Assembly: GCA_030729385.1 (NCBI GenBank)
Contig: JANQXM010000006.1
Location: 4,835-68,834, forward strand
DNA from: Opitutales bacterium
Lineage (GTDB): Bacteria; Verrucomicrobiota; Verrucomicrobiia; Opitutales; Coraliomargaritaceae
DNA: 64,000 nt
Direction of reading: 5' to 3'
The position numbers were made by a program, and so were the translations under genes. Below the pieces are notes generated by a model. The model did no database searches and was not told the origin of the DNA. It saw only the letters and a program-made list of their open reading frames with translations. Shown here one piece after another: positions 18,408 to 27,385 of this stretch; position 1 is the first letter of the stretch; every line of letters starts with the position of its first letter.

Positions 18408-20960
18408 ATGTCGACACACGCCAGTGATATACCAGTTGAACATTTCCGTGATTATCGCGGAGGCGCACAGGATGCTGTGTTTGACGACCAGACTGTGCCT
18501 AGCCCGGATTATGCGCCGATCGTGGATGTGTTGCAGGGCTGCTCGCGCAGCAATCTTAACCTCCGCCAAAAGCGCTTGGACCGTGCGGTAGATGAGCTGG
18601 GCTTGCAATTTTCGGATATGGGCGAAAAGGCGACCCATTCAAATCCTTGGCGCTTGGATTTCTTTCCGCTGGTTCTGCCAGCCGATCAGTGGAAGCGTAT
18701 TTCAGCGGGCGTGGTGCAGCGCGCGCTAGCGTTTAACGCCTATGCAACCGATCTATATGGGCCACAGAAAATTTTGCGTGAGCGTATCGTGCCCCATGAG
18801 GTTGCGTTGAGCGATCCCGCCTTGCTGCGCCAGCTCAGTGGTATCGAAGTGCCGCATGGAGAGTATTCGCAATTTGGTGCGTTTGATCTAGTCGATACGG
18901 GTGGCGGTAATTGGAAGATTGTTGAGCACCACATGGGCACGCCATTTGGGATATCTCATGTCCTGCAAAACCGTCGAGCGCTATCAGAGGCATTTCCGGA
19001 ATTGTATCAGAAAGTCGAAGTCGCCCCGGTCGCTGGCTTCAGCACGTATCTGCTGGAGATGTTACGCGCGCAGTCGAACCAATCGAATCCGCATGTTCTG
19101 CTGTTGACGAGCGGGCAAACGGGGCAGGCCTATTTCGAAGAAGCATTTATCGCGCGCCACATGGGTATCTCGATAGCGCAGCCAGGTGATTTGCTGGTGC
19201 GAGAGAGCCGAGTCTTTTTAAAAACCATTCGCGGATTGGAGCGTGTCGATGTGATTTATCGCCGTGTGGAGAGTTCAGGCTTGGATCCGATCGCAGTGCC
19301 GAATCGTTGGGCAAATGGGGTGCCTGGGCTCATTAACGTGGTGCGTAAAGGTAACGTCGCTATTGTGAATGCACCCGGCGCAGGCGTGACAGATAATCGG
19401 GCTTTGCTGCGATATTCGGACCAGATCATTAAGTATTACTTGCGGCAGGCGCCGATATTGAAATCCGTAGAAACCTTTTTGTTAAGTGACCAAGATCAGC
19501 GAGCGCATGTCGGCGATTACCTTGATGATATGGTCATTAAGCCAGTGCAGGATCATGATGCGCTCTGGCAAAAGTGCGGTGGTAAACGGCCCAATGGTTC
19601 AGCGATTGAGATGGAGCGGTTGGCTAAGCGTTTCCCGAATTATTTTGTCGCACAGCCTTCATTGAACCCGACACAGATGCCGCATTTTAAAGACGGCTCC
19701 TTTTCGCCGCAAGCAGTCCAACTACGCGCGTATTATATTCTCGGTGCGGAGCCGATTGTTTTGCCTGGCGGTATGGCTAGGTTGACCACAGCAACGCATC
19801 GGACGCGTCGCCTGACGATTTCCACAAATGGTCTGAAAGATGTTTGGGTGGCGGACGACCTGGTCGAGGATTCAGAACCCAAACGACGACCAGCCGCGAC
19901 GGGATCTCGCTTTTCGATCGGTAGTCGTGTGGCAGAGTCGCTCTATTGGGCGGGGCGCTATCTCGAACGGGCTGAGAATACCGCACGCCAATTTAACACG
20001 CTTGAGAAATTGCGCTGGGACCAAATGGGCCATGCGGAGCAACAAACATACTGGCCGCTCTTACAGTCAGTAGCCGCTGCAACTGGTCAGACGGCTGTAG
20101 TGAAACTCAAAACGCCACCGCGCGATACGCTCAAGTTATCGCATAGCTTACTGCTGGATATTAATGAAGGGGCCTCGGTGTTTGCCTGTATCCGTTCTGC
20201 GCGTAACGGACTCGAGCACGTCCGCGAAGTCATCAGCCCAGAATGCTGGGAAGTGCTGGAGGAAATGGTGCTCGATTTGCGTCAAGAATCGAAGCTCCGC
20301 GTGACACGTGGTCGACTTCGTTCGCTCAGCGAGAAGGTCGTCAGCGAAGTTGCCCGTTTCAATGGCACCGCCGAGCGCACCTTGTCGCATGACGATAGTT
20401 GGCAGTTTTACCGTGCGGGTGTTTTCTTTGAGCGCGCCTTGGGCGTGCTTTCACTGCTGGAAGTGGCCTTGCCGCGAATCGTTCAGACTTATCAAGCGAA
20501 AGACGAAGAGAGTGCCGACCTAACCGCGCTCTTACGTTTGCTCGGGTCGCTTGATGCGTATCGTCGTGAGTTTCGCTCTCGCGCCTATGTAGATCGCGTG
20601 GCGCGCTTGATAATCCTTGGAAAAAGCCATCCCAGTTCGGTTTCTTTCTGCCTGCGGAATCTGCACTACGTCATCGGCACTTTGTCGATGCATGGGGAGG
20701 GTTCGCAGGGTAAAGAAATTCAAAGTTCGATAACAACGTTGTTGGATTGCTTGGACGACTTTTCGATTACCAAGAGTGAAGGTTCGATGGATGAAATCTC
20801 CAGCCCCGGCTATTCGCTGAGTATCGCGCCAAAGCAGATAGCCCGCGAGCTAACCACCATGACTGAAGAGCTAGGGCTGCTGCACAAGCAAATCGACGAT
20901 GTCTTTTTTAATCACCAAAACATGTTTGCCCGAGAGCCAACGCTCTTCGAGCTGGGTTGA
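18408..20960 (+). CDS. Fused circularly permuted ATP-grasp and alpha-E protein
   Basis: An 850-residue fusion. Residues about 40-490 are a CP-ATP-grasp domain ([41 protein letters not shown]), and residues about 503-850 are an alpha-E domain starting IGSRVAESLYWAGRYLERAE. It is the single-chain counterpart of the separate genes at 15854 and 14830. Its ATP-grasp part differs from the other copy at key places: the EDN of the first copy is Glu173-His174-His175, and the glycine-rich ESGGYGM after the conserved lysine (Lys378) is missing. It may have another nucleotide or substrate mode, or be inactive. It starts the plus-strand unit, followed by two transglutaminase genes. Confidence 0.88.
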   Translation: MSTHASDIPVEHFRDYRGGAQDAVFDDQTVPSPDYAPIVDVLQGCSRSNLNLRQKRLDRAVDELGLQFSDMGEKATHSNPWRLDFFPLVLPADQWKRISAGVVQRALAFNAYATDLYGPQKILRERIVPHEVALSDPALLRQLSGIEVPHGEYSQFGAFDLVDTGGGNWKIVEHHMGTPFGISHVLQNRRALSEAFPELYQKVEVAPVAGFSTYLLEMLRAQSNQSNPHVLLLTSGQTGQAYFEEAFIARHMGISIAQPGDLLVRESRVFLKTIRGLERVDVIYRRVESSGLDPIAVPNRWANGVPGLINVVRKGNVAIVNAPGAGVTDNRALLRYSDQIIKYYLRQAPILKSVETFLLSDQDQRAHVGDYLDDMVIKPVQDHDALWQKCGGKRPNGSAIEMERLAKRFPNYFVAQPSLNPTQMPHFKDGSFSPQAVQLRAYYILGAEPIVLPGGMARLTTATHRTRRLTISTNGLKDVWVADDLVEDSEPKRRPAATGSRFSIGSRVAESLYWAGRYLERAENTARQFNTLEKLRWDQMGHAEQQTYWPLLQSVAAATGQTAVVKLKTPPRDTLKLSHSLLLDINEGASVFACIRSARNGLEHVREVISPECWEVLEEMVLDLRQESKLRVTRGRLRSLSEKVVSEVARFNGTAERTLSHDDSWQFYRAGVFFERALGVLSLLEVALPRIVQTYQAKDEESADLTALLRLLGSLDAYRREFRSRAYVDRVARLIILGKSHPSSVSFCLRNLHYVIGTLSMHGEGSQGKEIQSSITTLLDCLDDFSITKSEGSMDEISSPGYSLSIAPKQIARELTTMTEELGLLHKQIDDVFFNHQNMFAREPTLFELG

Positions 20961-21096
20961 GTTGTGAACATTGGGTTCTTTGTGAAATTATGAAAAATCT
21001 CTTACCTTGGTCTTATAGTTGCTGCTCTGCTAATAAGTCTAAACTATATACGACGCCCATTGATTTGGCTGCGTTCTTTGTATAAGCTCACCCGAT

Positions 21097-21972
21097 ATGC
21101 GCTTTCGCGTTTCCCATACTACCCAATATAAATACAGTCAGCCGGCATCTGAGTCCTTTGCCGAGTTGCGCGTGTGGCCGCAGTCGAATAGCTCGCAGCA
21201 AGTGCTTGAGCGTCGCTTGATTTTGAAGCCCGAAGTCGTGGTGGATCACTACGTGGATTATTATGGCAACAACGTGGAATTCTTTTCCGTTCCGTATCGC
21301 CATAATTCGCTGACGGTCACCTCAGTCGCGGAAGTCGAGACGACGAAGATCTCGCCCAGCGAATCCGTTTTAACCACTTCGGTGGGCGAGGCGCGGCAGA
21401 TTTTTAACAGCGCGCGTTATCAGCATTTTGAATTTTTACAGCCCAGTAGCCTGGTCCCCCTAGATCAGCATAAGCGTATTCGTAAGCGTTTCTTTCGACA
21501 AGCCGAAGAGATCGGCAGCGCATTGCTGGCGCTGAATACTTGGATTTATAAAAGCTTCGAATACCAGTCCGGTGTCACAAATATTACGACGCCGATCTCT
21601 CAGATCGTTGCCGAGCGGCGTGGAGTCTGTCAGGATTTCGCGCACCTTATGCTCGCGATTCTTCGTAGTAACGGCATCCCGTCCCGCTACGTGAGTGGTT
21701 ACATCGAAGCCTATGATCCGGATCTCGTAGATCCCGAAATGATCGGTGCAGCCGCGAGCCATGCCTGGGTCGAAGTGTATCTTCCCGGTGGTATGTGGTG
21801 GGGCTTAGATCCGACAAACAATCAAACTGCAGGTGAACGACATGTCGTTGTTGCCGTGGGGAGAGATTACAACGATGTCGCGCCGATGCGCGGCACATTC
21901 AAAGGTGCAAACGACCAGAAACTAAATGTTATGGTGTCACTGGAACGCAAAAAAGAGCCCGCAGCCATATGA
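21097..21972 (+). CDS. Transglutaminase-like protein (second cluster, first copy)
   Basis: A 291-residue protein with the bacterial transglutaminase N-terminal domain (FRVSHTTQYKYSQPASESF) followed by the catalytic core. The triad is Cys178 (RRGVCQDFAHLM), His222 (ASHAWVEVYLP) and Asp238 (WGLDPTNNQ). There is no signal peptide. It lies 136 bases after the ATP-grasp/alpha-E fusion and overlaps the next transglutaminase by 4 bases (ATGA), so the two are probably translated together. Confidence 0.88.
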   Translation: MRFRVSHTTQYKYSQPASESFAELRVWPQSNSSQQVLERRLILKPEVVVDHYVDYYGNNVEFFSVPYRHNSLTVTSVAEVETTKISPSESVLTTSVGEARQIFNSARYQHFEFLQPSSLVPLDQHKRIRKRFFRQAEEIGSALLALNTWIYKSFEYQSGVTNITTPISQIVAERRGVCQDFAHLMLAILRSNGIPSRYVSGYIEAYDPDLVDPEMIGAAASHAWVEVYLPGGMWWGLDPTNNQTAGERHVVVAVGRDYNDVAPMRGTFKGANDQKLNVMVSLERKKEPAAI

Positions 21973-22865
21973 GAGTTTCAGTCAAACACACCACGCGCCA
22001 TCAATACGATGGTCCAGTTAACTTTAGCGAACATGCTTTGTATTTGCGGCCACTCGACAGCCATCTTCGGCATGTCGAGCAGTTCGCAGTTGAGACGGTT
22101 CCAGCATCCACTCAGCGTTGGGTGCGTGATGCATATGGTAACATCGTGCTCGCTTGTAACTTCGGTTTAAACGAATCGACCGTGCTGGAGTTTGTCACGC
22201 GCATGCAGGTTACGATCACCGACGACAATCCCTTTGATTTCATCCTAGAGTCCTATGCGACTGGTTTCCCTTTTACTTATCAAGAGCCGGAGGCCAAAGC
22301 TTTGCTGCCTTTTCTCGGTAGCAGTGGGCGCACGCCTGGTGCTCTGCGGGTGATGGAATGGGTCCATGGGTCTGCGGGCGCACCAAAGCAGCATTCTGAT
22401 GTGGTGCAGTTTCTCGCCGACCTCAATAGCGCGGTGCATCGCGAGATTGCATACGTGCGGCGCGATGAAGAAGGTATTCAAACTCCGGATACAACTTTGG
22501 AATTAAAAACCGGCTCCTGTCGCGATATGGCAGTGCTCTTTATATCTGCTGTGCGTAAACTCGGGTTTGCGGCTCGCTTTGCAAGTGGTTATTTATTCGA
22601 CCCGCCGGTCGGCGAGGGTGAGCACGCTTTTAATCGAGCGGTGGGATCCATGCATGCCTGGGCAGAGGTATATCTACCTGGAGCTGGGTGGAAGGGCTTT
22701 GACTCGACCAATGGTATCTTGGCCAATAGTTATTTTATTCCTTCTGCGGTCTCACACGATCCGAGTAGTGTGGATCCGATTCAAGGAAAGTATTTTTCAA
22801 ATAAACCCACTAGCTCGACCATGGCGGTTGATCTAATCATTGAGGAAATTAAGGATGCCCCATAA
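21969..22865 (+). CDS. Transglutaminase-like protein (second cluster, second copy)
   Basis: A 298-residue paralogue of the gene before it, opening VSVKHTTRHQYDGPVNFSEH. The triad is Cys184 (KTGSCRDMAVLF), His229 (SMHAWAEVYLP) and Asp245 (KGFDSTNG). Related proteins in other bacteria carry a DUF2126 domain at their C-terminus as one chain of about 1,100 residues; here DUF2126 is a separate gene starting inside the last 11 bases of this one, in the +1 frame. This suggests gene fission, or a frameshift, at this junction. Confidence 0.87.
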   Translation: MRVSVKHTTRHQYDGPVNFSEHALYLRPLDSHLRHVEQFAVETVPASTQRWVRDAYGNIVLACNFGLNESTVLEFVTRMQVTITDDNPFDFILESYATGFPFTYQEPEAKALLPFLGSSGRTPGALRVMEWVHGSAGAPKQHSDVVQFLADLNSAVHREIAYVRRDEEGIQTPDTTLELKTGSCRDMAVLFISAVRKLGFAARFASGYLFDPPVGEGEHAFNRAVGSMHAWAEVYLPGAGWKGFDSTNGILANSYFIPSAVSHDPSSVDPIQGKYFSNKPTSSTMAVDLIIEEIKDAP

Positions 22866-24975
22866 TCGAGAAGAAATTTTCAAGTGCGCACAAAGCGTTG
22901 AAGCATATTTAGAATCGGAAGGCATCGGTCTGACGATGGGCGGCGAGCCGACCTTTATCGTGCCGAACCCGGAAACGCCCGAGTGGAACACTGCCGCAAT
23001 GGGTCCAGAGAAACTGGGCTACGCCCGTCGAATGACTGCAGAGCTGATTCAAGAGGTGTATCCGCAAGCACTCGCCATGCAGGTCTTTGGTAAGTGGTAT
23101 CCTGGCGAGCCATTACCGCGCTGGAATTTCATGACGCTGCATCATACGCAGACACCGATCTGGCCAGAGACAGAACGTTTGCTGTTTGACGATGTCGTTG
23201 GCTCTAACACCGAGAAGACTGCGGAAGTGGTGATGAAGGCCGTCGCGAAAAAGCTGAAAGTGAGCGCCTCTATTTTGGCGGCCTATGAAGGCGAAGGAAA
23301 ATCAAAGCAAGTCGCTGGATGGGTGCTGCCACTGGATTATGAAGACGGCGAATGGGTCTGCGCTTCGTGGCCGTTTTCGAAGAAACAACCGATCAAACTT
23401 TTTGATGGTGATAGCCCGGTAGGCTTGCGTTTGCCATTAAATGATTTGCCGGAGGATTGTTGCCGGAAGGCACTCACTATCGAAGTGCGCCAAGGCGCGA
23501 TTGAGATTTTCATTCCGCCGCTTGATTGGATTGGCTTTCGAGCTTTGATCGATTTTCTACGCGGCATCGTTGTCGAGTTGGACATCAAAGACATACTATT
23601 TTGCGGCTACGCGCCGACTAAGACGGACGATGATTTGATCACGCTCGGTCTGGCTGCAGACCCGGGTGTTCTAGAAGTCAACGTGCCACCCTCAGATACT
23701 TGGGAGGGCTACGATCGTATTCTCGAACAATGTGCTTCTGCCGCGGCGAAGGTCGGCTTACAGTTAACCAAGTTTCAGCTCAATGGTGTCATTTATGGAA
23801 CCGGTGGCGGCTCGCACCTTGCCTTTGGTGGGCGATCCAAAGAAAGCAATCCATTCATGTTGGAGCCCAAGCGCATCGCGTCTTTGTTGCGCTATTGGCA
23901 GCATCACCCTGCGCTTTCGTATTTGTTTACCGGGCAACATGTCGGACCTGGCAGTCAGGCACCGCGTGTGGATGAAGGTCCGCGCCATGGACTCTACGAG
24001 TTGGAAGTCGCGTGTGAAGGCCTAGAGAATATGAAGGACCTCGTGGATGGTCCATTGATCGACCAATTCTTTAAAAATCTACTGACAGACTCTTCGGGGA
24101 ATACACATAGAGCTGAATTGTGCTTTGATAAATTCCACAACCTTTCGGCGCCAAATGGTTGCTTAGGTATTGTTGAATTTCGCGCGTTCGAAACCTTTCC
24201 CGACCCGAAGACGATGTCGGCCATCGCACTCTTTGTGCGCACCATATTGGCACGCTTGTTTAAAGCACCCTTCAAGGAAGAACTGAAGCGCTTCGGCCCG
24301 GATTTACATGACCGCTACTTTCTGCCCGCTTTCCTATGGGAAGATGTGCAGACGATTTGCGCGGACTTAAAAGAGCATGGTTTTGATTTCGACCCCGAGT
24401 GGTTGCGCCCCGTTCTGGATTTCCGTTGTCCGACTGTGGGCACTTTGGAAGTGGCTGGGGGCAGTGTTGATATTCGGCAGGCCTTCGAGTCGTGGCCATT
24501 GATGGCAGAAGAAAGCCAAGGCGCAGCGACCGTGCGCGTGGTGGATAATTCCAGTGACCGGTTGCAGCTCACACTTTCGGATTCCAGCTTGTTGAAGAAG
24601 GGCAAGCTGCTCGCGAACGGGGTGGAGGTGCCTTTCGAAGAAGTCGATGGGTTTATGATTTGCGGTCTTCGGTATAAGAGCGCGAGCGCGTATCCAGCGC
24701 TGCATCCACATGTGCCGATTCAATCACCACTCTGGTTTGAGTGGGTTGATGCTGAAAGCGGCAAGACCACGCATGCTGGGCGATACTTTTATTGGAACCC
24801 AAACGCCACGATCTACGAAGGTCGCCCGCAAACCATCGAAGAAGCACAGCACCGCCGTGAAGAGCGCAGCCAATCAGCTGATGATTTGATTGGAAGCAAA
24901 CCTGCCGCTATAAAGCCGAAGCTTGCGCCCGAATATAGGCACACCCTCGATCTGCGCCGGCAGTTGGTTGTCTAG
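22855..24975 (+). CDS. Free-standing DUF2126 protein
   Basis: A 706-residue protein matching the DUF2126 domain usually fused behind a transglutaminase: IGLTMGGEPTFIVPN near the start, YGTGGGSHLAFGG in the middle, and FEWVDAESGKTTHAGRYFYW near the end. The glycine-rich and His/Glu-rich patches suggest a ligase-like fold with metal or nucleotide binding (glutamine-synthetase-like has been proposed for related amidoligases), but no activity is known to me. ATG 22855 is chosen because GAGGA lies 8 bases before it; an upstream TTG (22840) is less likely. It overlaps the transglutaminase gene and ends 10 bases before the convergent murA. Confidence 0.85.
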   Translation: MPHNREEIFKCAQSVEAYLESEGIGLTMGGEPTFIVPNPETPEWNTAAMGPEKLGYARRMTAELIQEVYPQALAMQVFGKWYPGEPLPRWNFMTLHHTQTPIWPETERLLFDDVVGSNTEKTAEVVMKAVAKKLKVSASILAAYEGEGKSKQVAGWVLPLDYEDGEWVCASWPFSKKQPIKLFDGDSPVGLRLPLNDLPEDCCRKALTIEVRQGAIEIFIPPLDWIGFRALIDFLRGIVVELDIKDILFCGYAPTKTDDDLITLGLAADPGVLEVNVPPSDTWEGYDRILEQCASAAAKVGLQLTKFQLNGVIYGTGGGSHLAFGGRSKESNPFMLEPKRIASLLRYWQHHPALSYLFTGQHVGPGSQAPRVDEGPRHGLYELEVACEGLENMKDLVDGPLIDQFFKNLLTDSSGNTHRAELCFDKFHNLSAPNGCLGIVEFRAFETFPDPKTMSAIALFVRTILARLFKAPFKEELKRFGPDLHDRYFLPAFLWEDVQTICADLKEHGFDFDPEWLRPVLDFRCPTVGTLEVAGGSVDIRQAFESWPLMAEESQGAATVRVVDNSSDRLQLTLSDSSLLKKGKLLANGVEVPFEEVDGFMICGLRYKSASAYPALHPHVPIQSPLWFEWVDAESGKTTHAGRYFYWNPNATIYEGRPQTIEEAQHRREERSQSADDLIGSKPAAIKPKLAPEYRHTLDLRRQLVV

Positions 24976-24985
24976 CTAGTAGGGC

Positions 24986-26281
24986 TTATTCCTCCAGCAA
25001 CTCTTTCGGCATATCCTTGTCGCTAAGGCGCTCGATCTTGGCACCGATGGCGGCGAGCTTCTGCTCGAAACGTTCGTAGCCTCGGTCGAGGTGGTAGATG
25101 CGTTGGATCCAGGTGTCACCTGTGGCGGCGAAGGCTGCGAGAATCAAAGCAGCCGATGCGCGTAGGTCGGACGCCATCACGGGTGCGCCGGAAAGTTTGG
25201 TAGCGCCTTTGACGATGGCACTGGGACCTTCGATGGCGATGTCTGCCCCCATGCGTTGTAGCTCGGGCACGTGCATGAAGCGATTCGGGTAAATGCGCTC
25301 GGTGATGATTGAGAGACCCTCGGTTTGCGTCATGAGGGCGCAGAGCTGGGCTTGCAAATCAGTTGGATAGCCGGGGTGCGGCAGGGTGATGACATCGACA
25401 GGTTTAAGTGAGCCTTCGTAGGGCAACACGCGGATACTGTCTTCGGTGAACTCCATGGGGAGGCCCGCTTCTTCGAGTTTGTCGAGGAAGGCGCCGAGCA
25501 GTTTTGGGGCGATGCCTTTTACGGTGACGTCGCCACGTGTGATGGCGGCGGCGATGACAAAGGTGCCGGCTTCAATGCGGTCAGCGATGACGGTGTGCTC
25601 ACAGCCGTGGAGTTTTTCGACGCCAGTGATGGTGAGCTCGGGGCTGCCGATACCTTCGATCTGAGCGCCCATCTTGACGAGTAGGTTGCAGAGGTCGACG
25701 ACTTCGGGTTCGCAGGCGGCACACTCTAAGCGAGTGATACCTGGCGCGAGCACGGCGGCCATGACGATATTGGCGGTGCCGGTGACGGTGCTGCCACTAC
25801 GACCGCCGAGAAAGATCGGACCGCCTTTGATGTTGGAGGCATCGACGTGGATGTAGCCGTTGGAGATCTCGACTTCGCAGTTGAGCTTCTTGAGCCCTTT
25901 GATGTGGAGATCGATCGGGCGTGGACCGATTACGCAACCGCCGGGGATGGAGACCTCGGCCTTGCGCATGCGGGCGACTAGCGGCCCGAGCAAACAGACG
26001 GAGGCACGCATCTTGCGCACCAGTTCGTAGGGCGCAATATGTGTGAGCTTTTTAGCAGTGATCTCCCATGTGCCGGGCGTGGGCTGGACGGCTTCGGCGC
26101 CGACATGGCGAAGGATTTCGACCATGAAGCGCATATCGCTCAGGTCGGGCACATTCTTGAGAACAACCGTTTCTTCGGTTAGCAGGGTGGCGGCTAGAAT
26201 CGGGAGGGCGGCATTTTTAGCACCGCCGACCGCGATCTCTCCATTGAGTGGGCCGTTGCCGCTAACTTTAAAAACATCCAT
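24986..26281 (-). CDS. murA: UDP-N-acetylglucosamine 1-carboxyvinyltransferase
   Basis: MurA adds enolpyruvate to UDP-GlcNAc, the first committed step of peptidoglycan synthesis. The 431-residue protein starts MDVFKVSGNGPLNGEIAV, has GAKNAALPI, and carries the catalytic loop PGGCVIGPRPIDLH with Cys116, the residue attacked by fosfomycin in E. coli. The length is normal. The gene lies 21 bases after the Arg/Gly-rich protein gene on the same strand, so the two probably share a transcript. Confidence 0.97.
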   Translation of the reverse strand: MDVFKVSGNGPLNGEIAVGGAKNAALPILAATLLTEETVVLKNVPDLSDMRFMVEILRHVGAEAVQPTPGTWEITAKKLTHIAPYELVRKMRASVCLLGPLVARMRKAEVSIPGGCVIGPRPIDLHIKGLKKLNCEVEISNGYIHVDASNIKGGPIFLGGRSGSTVTGTANIVMAAVLAPGITRLECAACEPEVVDLCNLLVKMGAQIEGIGSPELTITGVEKLHGCEHTVIADRIEAGTFVIAAAITRGDVTVKGIAPKLLGAFLDKLEEAGLPMEFTEDSIRVLPYEGSLKPVDVITLPHPGYPTDLQAQLCALMTQTEGLSIITERIYPNRFMHVPELQRMGADIAIEGPSAIVKGATKLSGAPVMASDLRASAALILAAFAATGDTWIQRIYHLDRGYERFEQKLAAIGAKIERLSDKDMPKELLEE

Positions 26282-26302
26282 TACTGAGTGCGGGGCAGGT
26301 GA

Positions 26303-27091
26303 TTAAGATTCGTTGCTGAGCGATGTGGCAGTGTGGCGCTTCTCGCCACCTTGGCCGCGACCTTTGCCGCCGCGATTGCCGCCTGGGCGACGACCTTGGC
26401 CGCCACGGTTTTGACCACCACGACGGTTTTGACCGCCACGGCTGTTGTTGTTGCGATTGCCGCCTGTTTTCTTTGGCTGCTCAGGAGTTTTGCCGAAAAG
26501 TTTACCGAAGAACGCACCAATCGCGGCGAATAGACCGCCCTTGCTTTTCTTAGCGGGGGCTTTCTTAGCATTGTTACGAGGTGTGTTGGGCTTGCGCTCT
26601 GCTTTGGCTGGGCGGTTTTTGTCGCGTTCGGCACGGCGGACATCGCGTTCAGCGCGACGCTCAGTAAGTCGGGCTTCGACTGTTGCAATGGCTGCGAGTG
26701 TTTCTGGGCTCGGCTGTGGGTTGCCTACAGGGCGATTTTCGCGGGGCGCCCGTTCTTTGCGTGGTGCACTGCGTTCTGGTTTGTCGGCGCGAGGTTCGCG
26801 ATCTTCGCGAGGCGCCCGAGGTGCTCTTTCAGGGCGAGGTGCACGCGGTTCACGTGAGGCACGTTCCTGAGGAGGCAATGTTTCGGCAGGCTTGCCGCTG
26901 CCGCTTAATTTTTCTTCTTTAAGTGCTTCTGTTGGATCGACGGGGCCCATTTTACCTGTGCTGGCGGAGGCGACTTCTGTTTTGAAGCCACCGCTACGGC
27001 GGCGTGTGCGAGGTTTTGGCGAGGCGTCTGTGCTAGGTGTGTAGCTTTGCGCTTGATTGTTGGTTGGATTGGTTTCTTCGAATTCTGGCAT
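26303..27091 (-). CDS. Disordered Arg/Gly-rich protein with an amphipathic helix
   Basis: A 262-residue protein with no recognised family. The N-terminal 70 residues are polar. Next come charged repeats of the type REPRAPRPERAPRAPREDRE, a helical charged stretch (EARLTERRAERDVRRAERD), a Lys/Ala-rich part, then the hydrophobic GLFAAIGAFFGKLFGK (about 186-201), and finally RGG-like repeats (GGNRNNNSRGGQNRRGGQNR and onward). RGG tails commonly bind RNA; the hydrophobic segment looks like a membrane-inserting amphipathic helix. I chose ATG 27091 (MPEFEETNPTNN); an in-frame ATG at 27139 would add 16 residues. It is directly upstream of murA. Confidence 0.7.
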   Translation of the reverse strand: MPEFEETNPTNNQAQSYTPSTDASPKPRTRRRSGGFKTEVASASTGKMGPVDPTEALKEEKLSGSGKPAETLPPQERASREPRAPRPERAPRAPREDREPRADKPERSAPRKERAPRENRPVGNPQPSPETLAAIATVEARLTERRAERDVRRAERDKNRPAKAERKPNTPRNNAKKAPAKKSKGGLFAAIGAFFGKLFGKTPEQPKKTGGNRNNNSRGGQNRRGGQNRGGQGRRPGGNRGGKGRGQGGEKRHTATSLSNES

Positions 27092-27385
27092 CGGATATGT
27101 GTGTTTATGGTAGTATGGGTCCTCCGCTAGAGCAGTCATAGCGGGGTGGACGGTTTAGTTGACGCGGGAAAGGAGAGCAGTGGAAGGCTGATGAAAAATC
27201 CAGCCGACTTCCGTAACCGGGCATATTGCTCAAGAGTCAATTCGCGCGTCGAGGGGTGTATCGCTAATGGAGTAAATTTTCTGCCGCAAGAGTTAAGTTG
27301 TATATGTTGCTTGTTGTTGGTTGAAAGTTGTTTGTAGCGAGGAATCCGCTTGCTTGTGCGGGGAGTTGCACCTACCCATTTCTGT

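Noticed and set aside
14830-24975. Anbu proteasome-like peptidase in the amidoligase cluster
   Set aside because: I looked for it because it often accompanies these genes, but no Ntn-hydrolase-like frame is present here.
26333-26870. Several open plus-strand frames over the Arg/Gly-rich gene
   Set aside because: Low-complexity coding sequence leaves the opposite strand open by chance; the translations are Ala/Arg/Ser runs without any domain.
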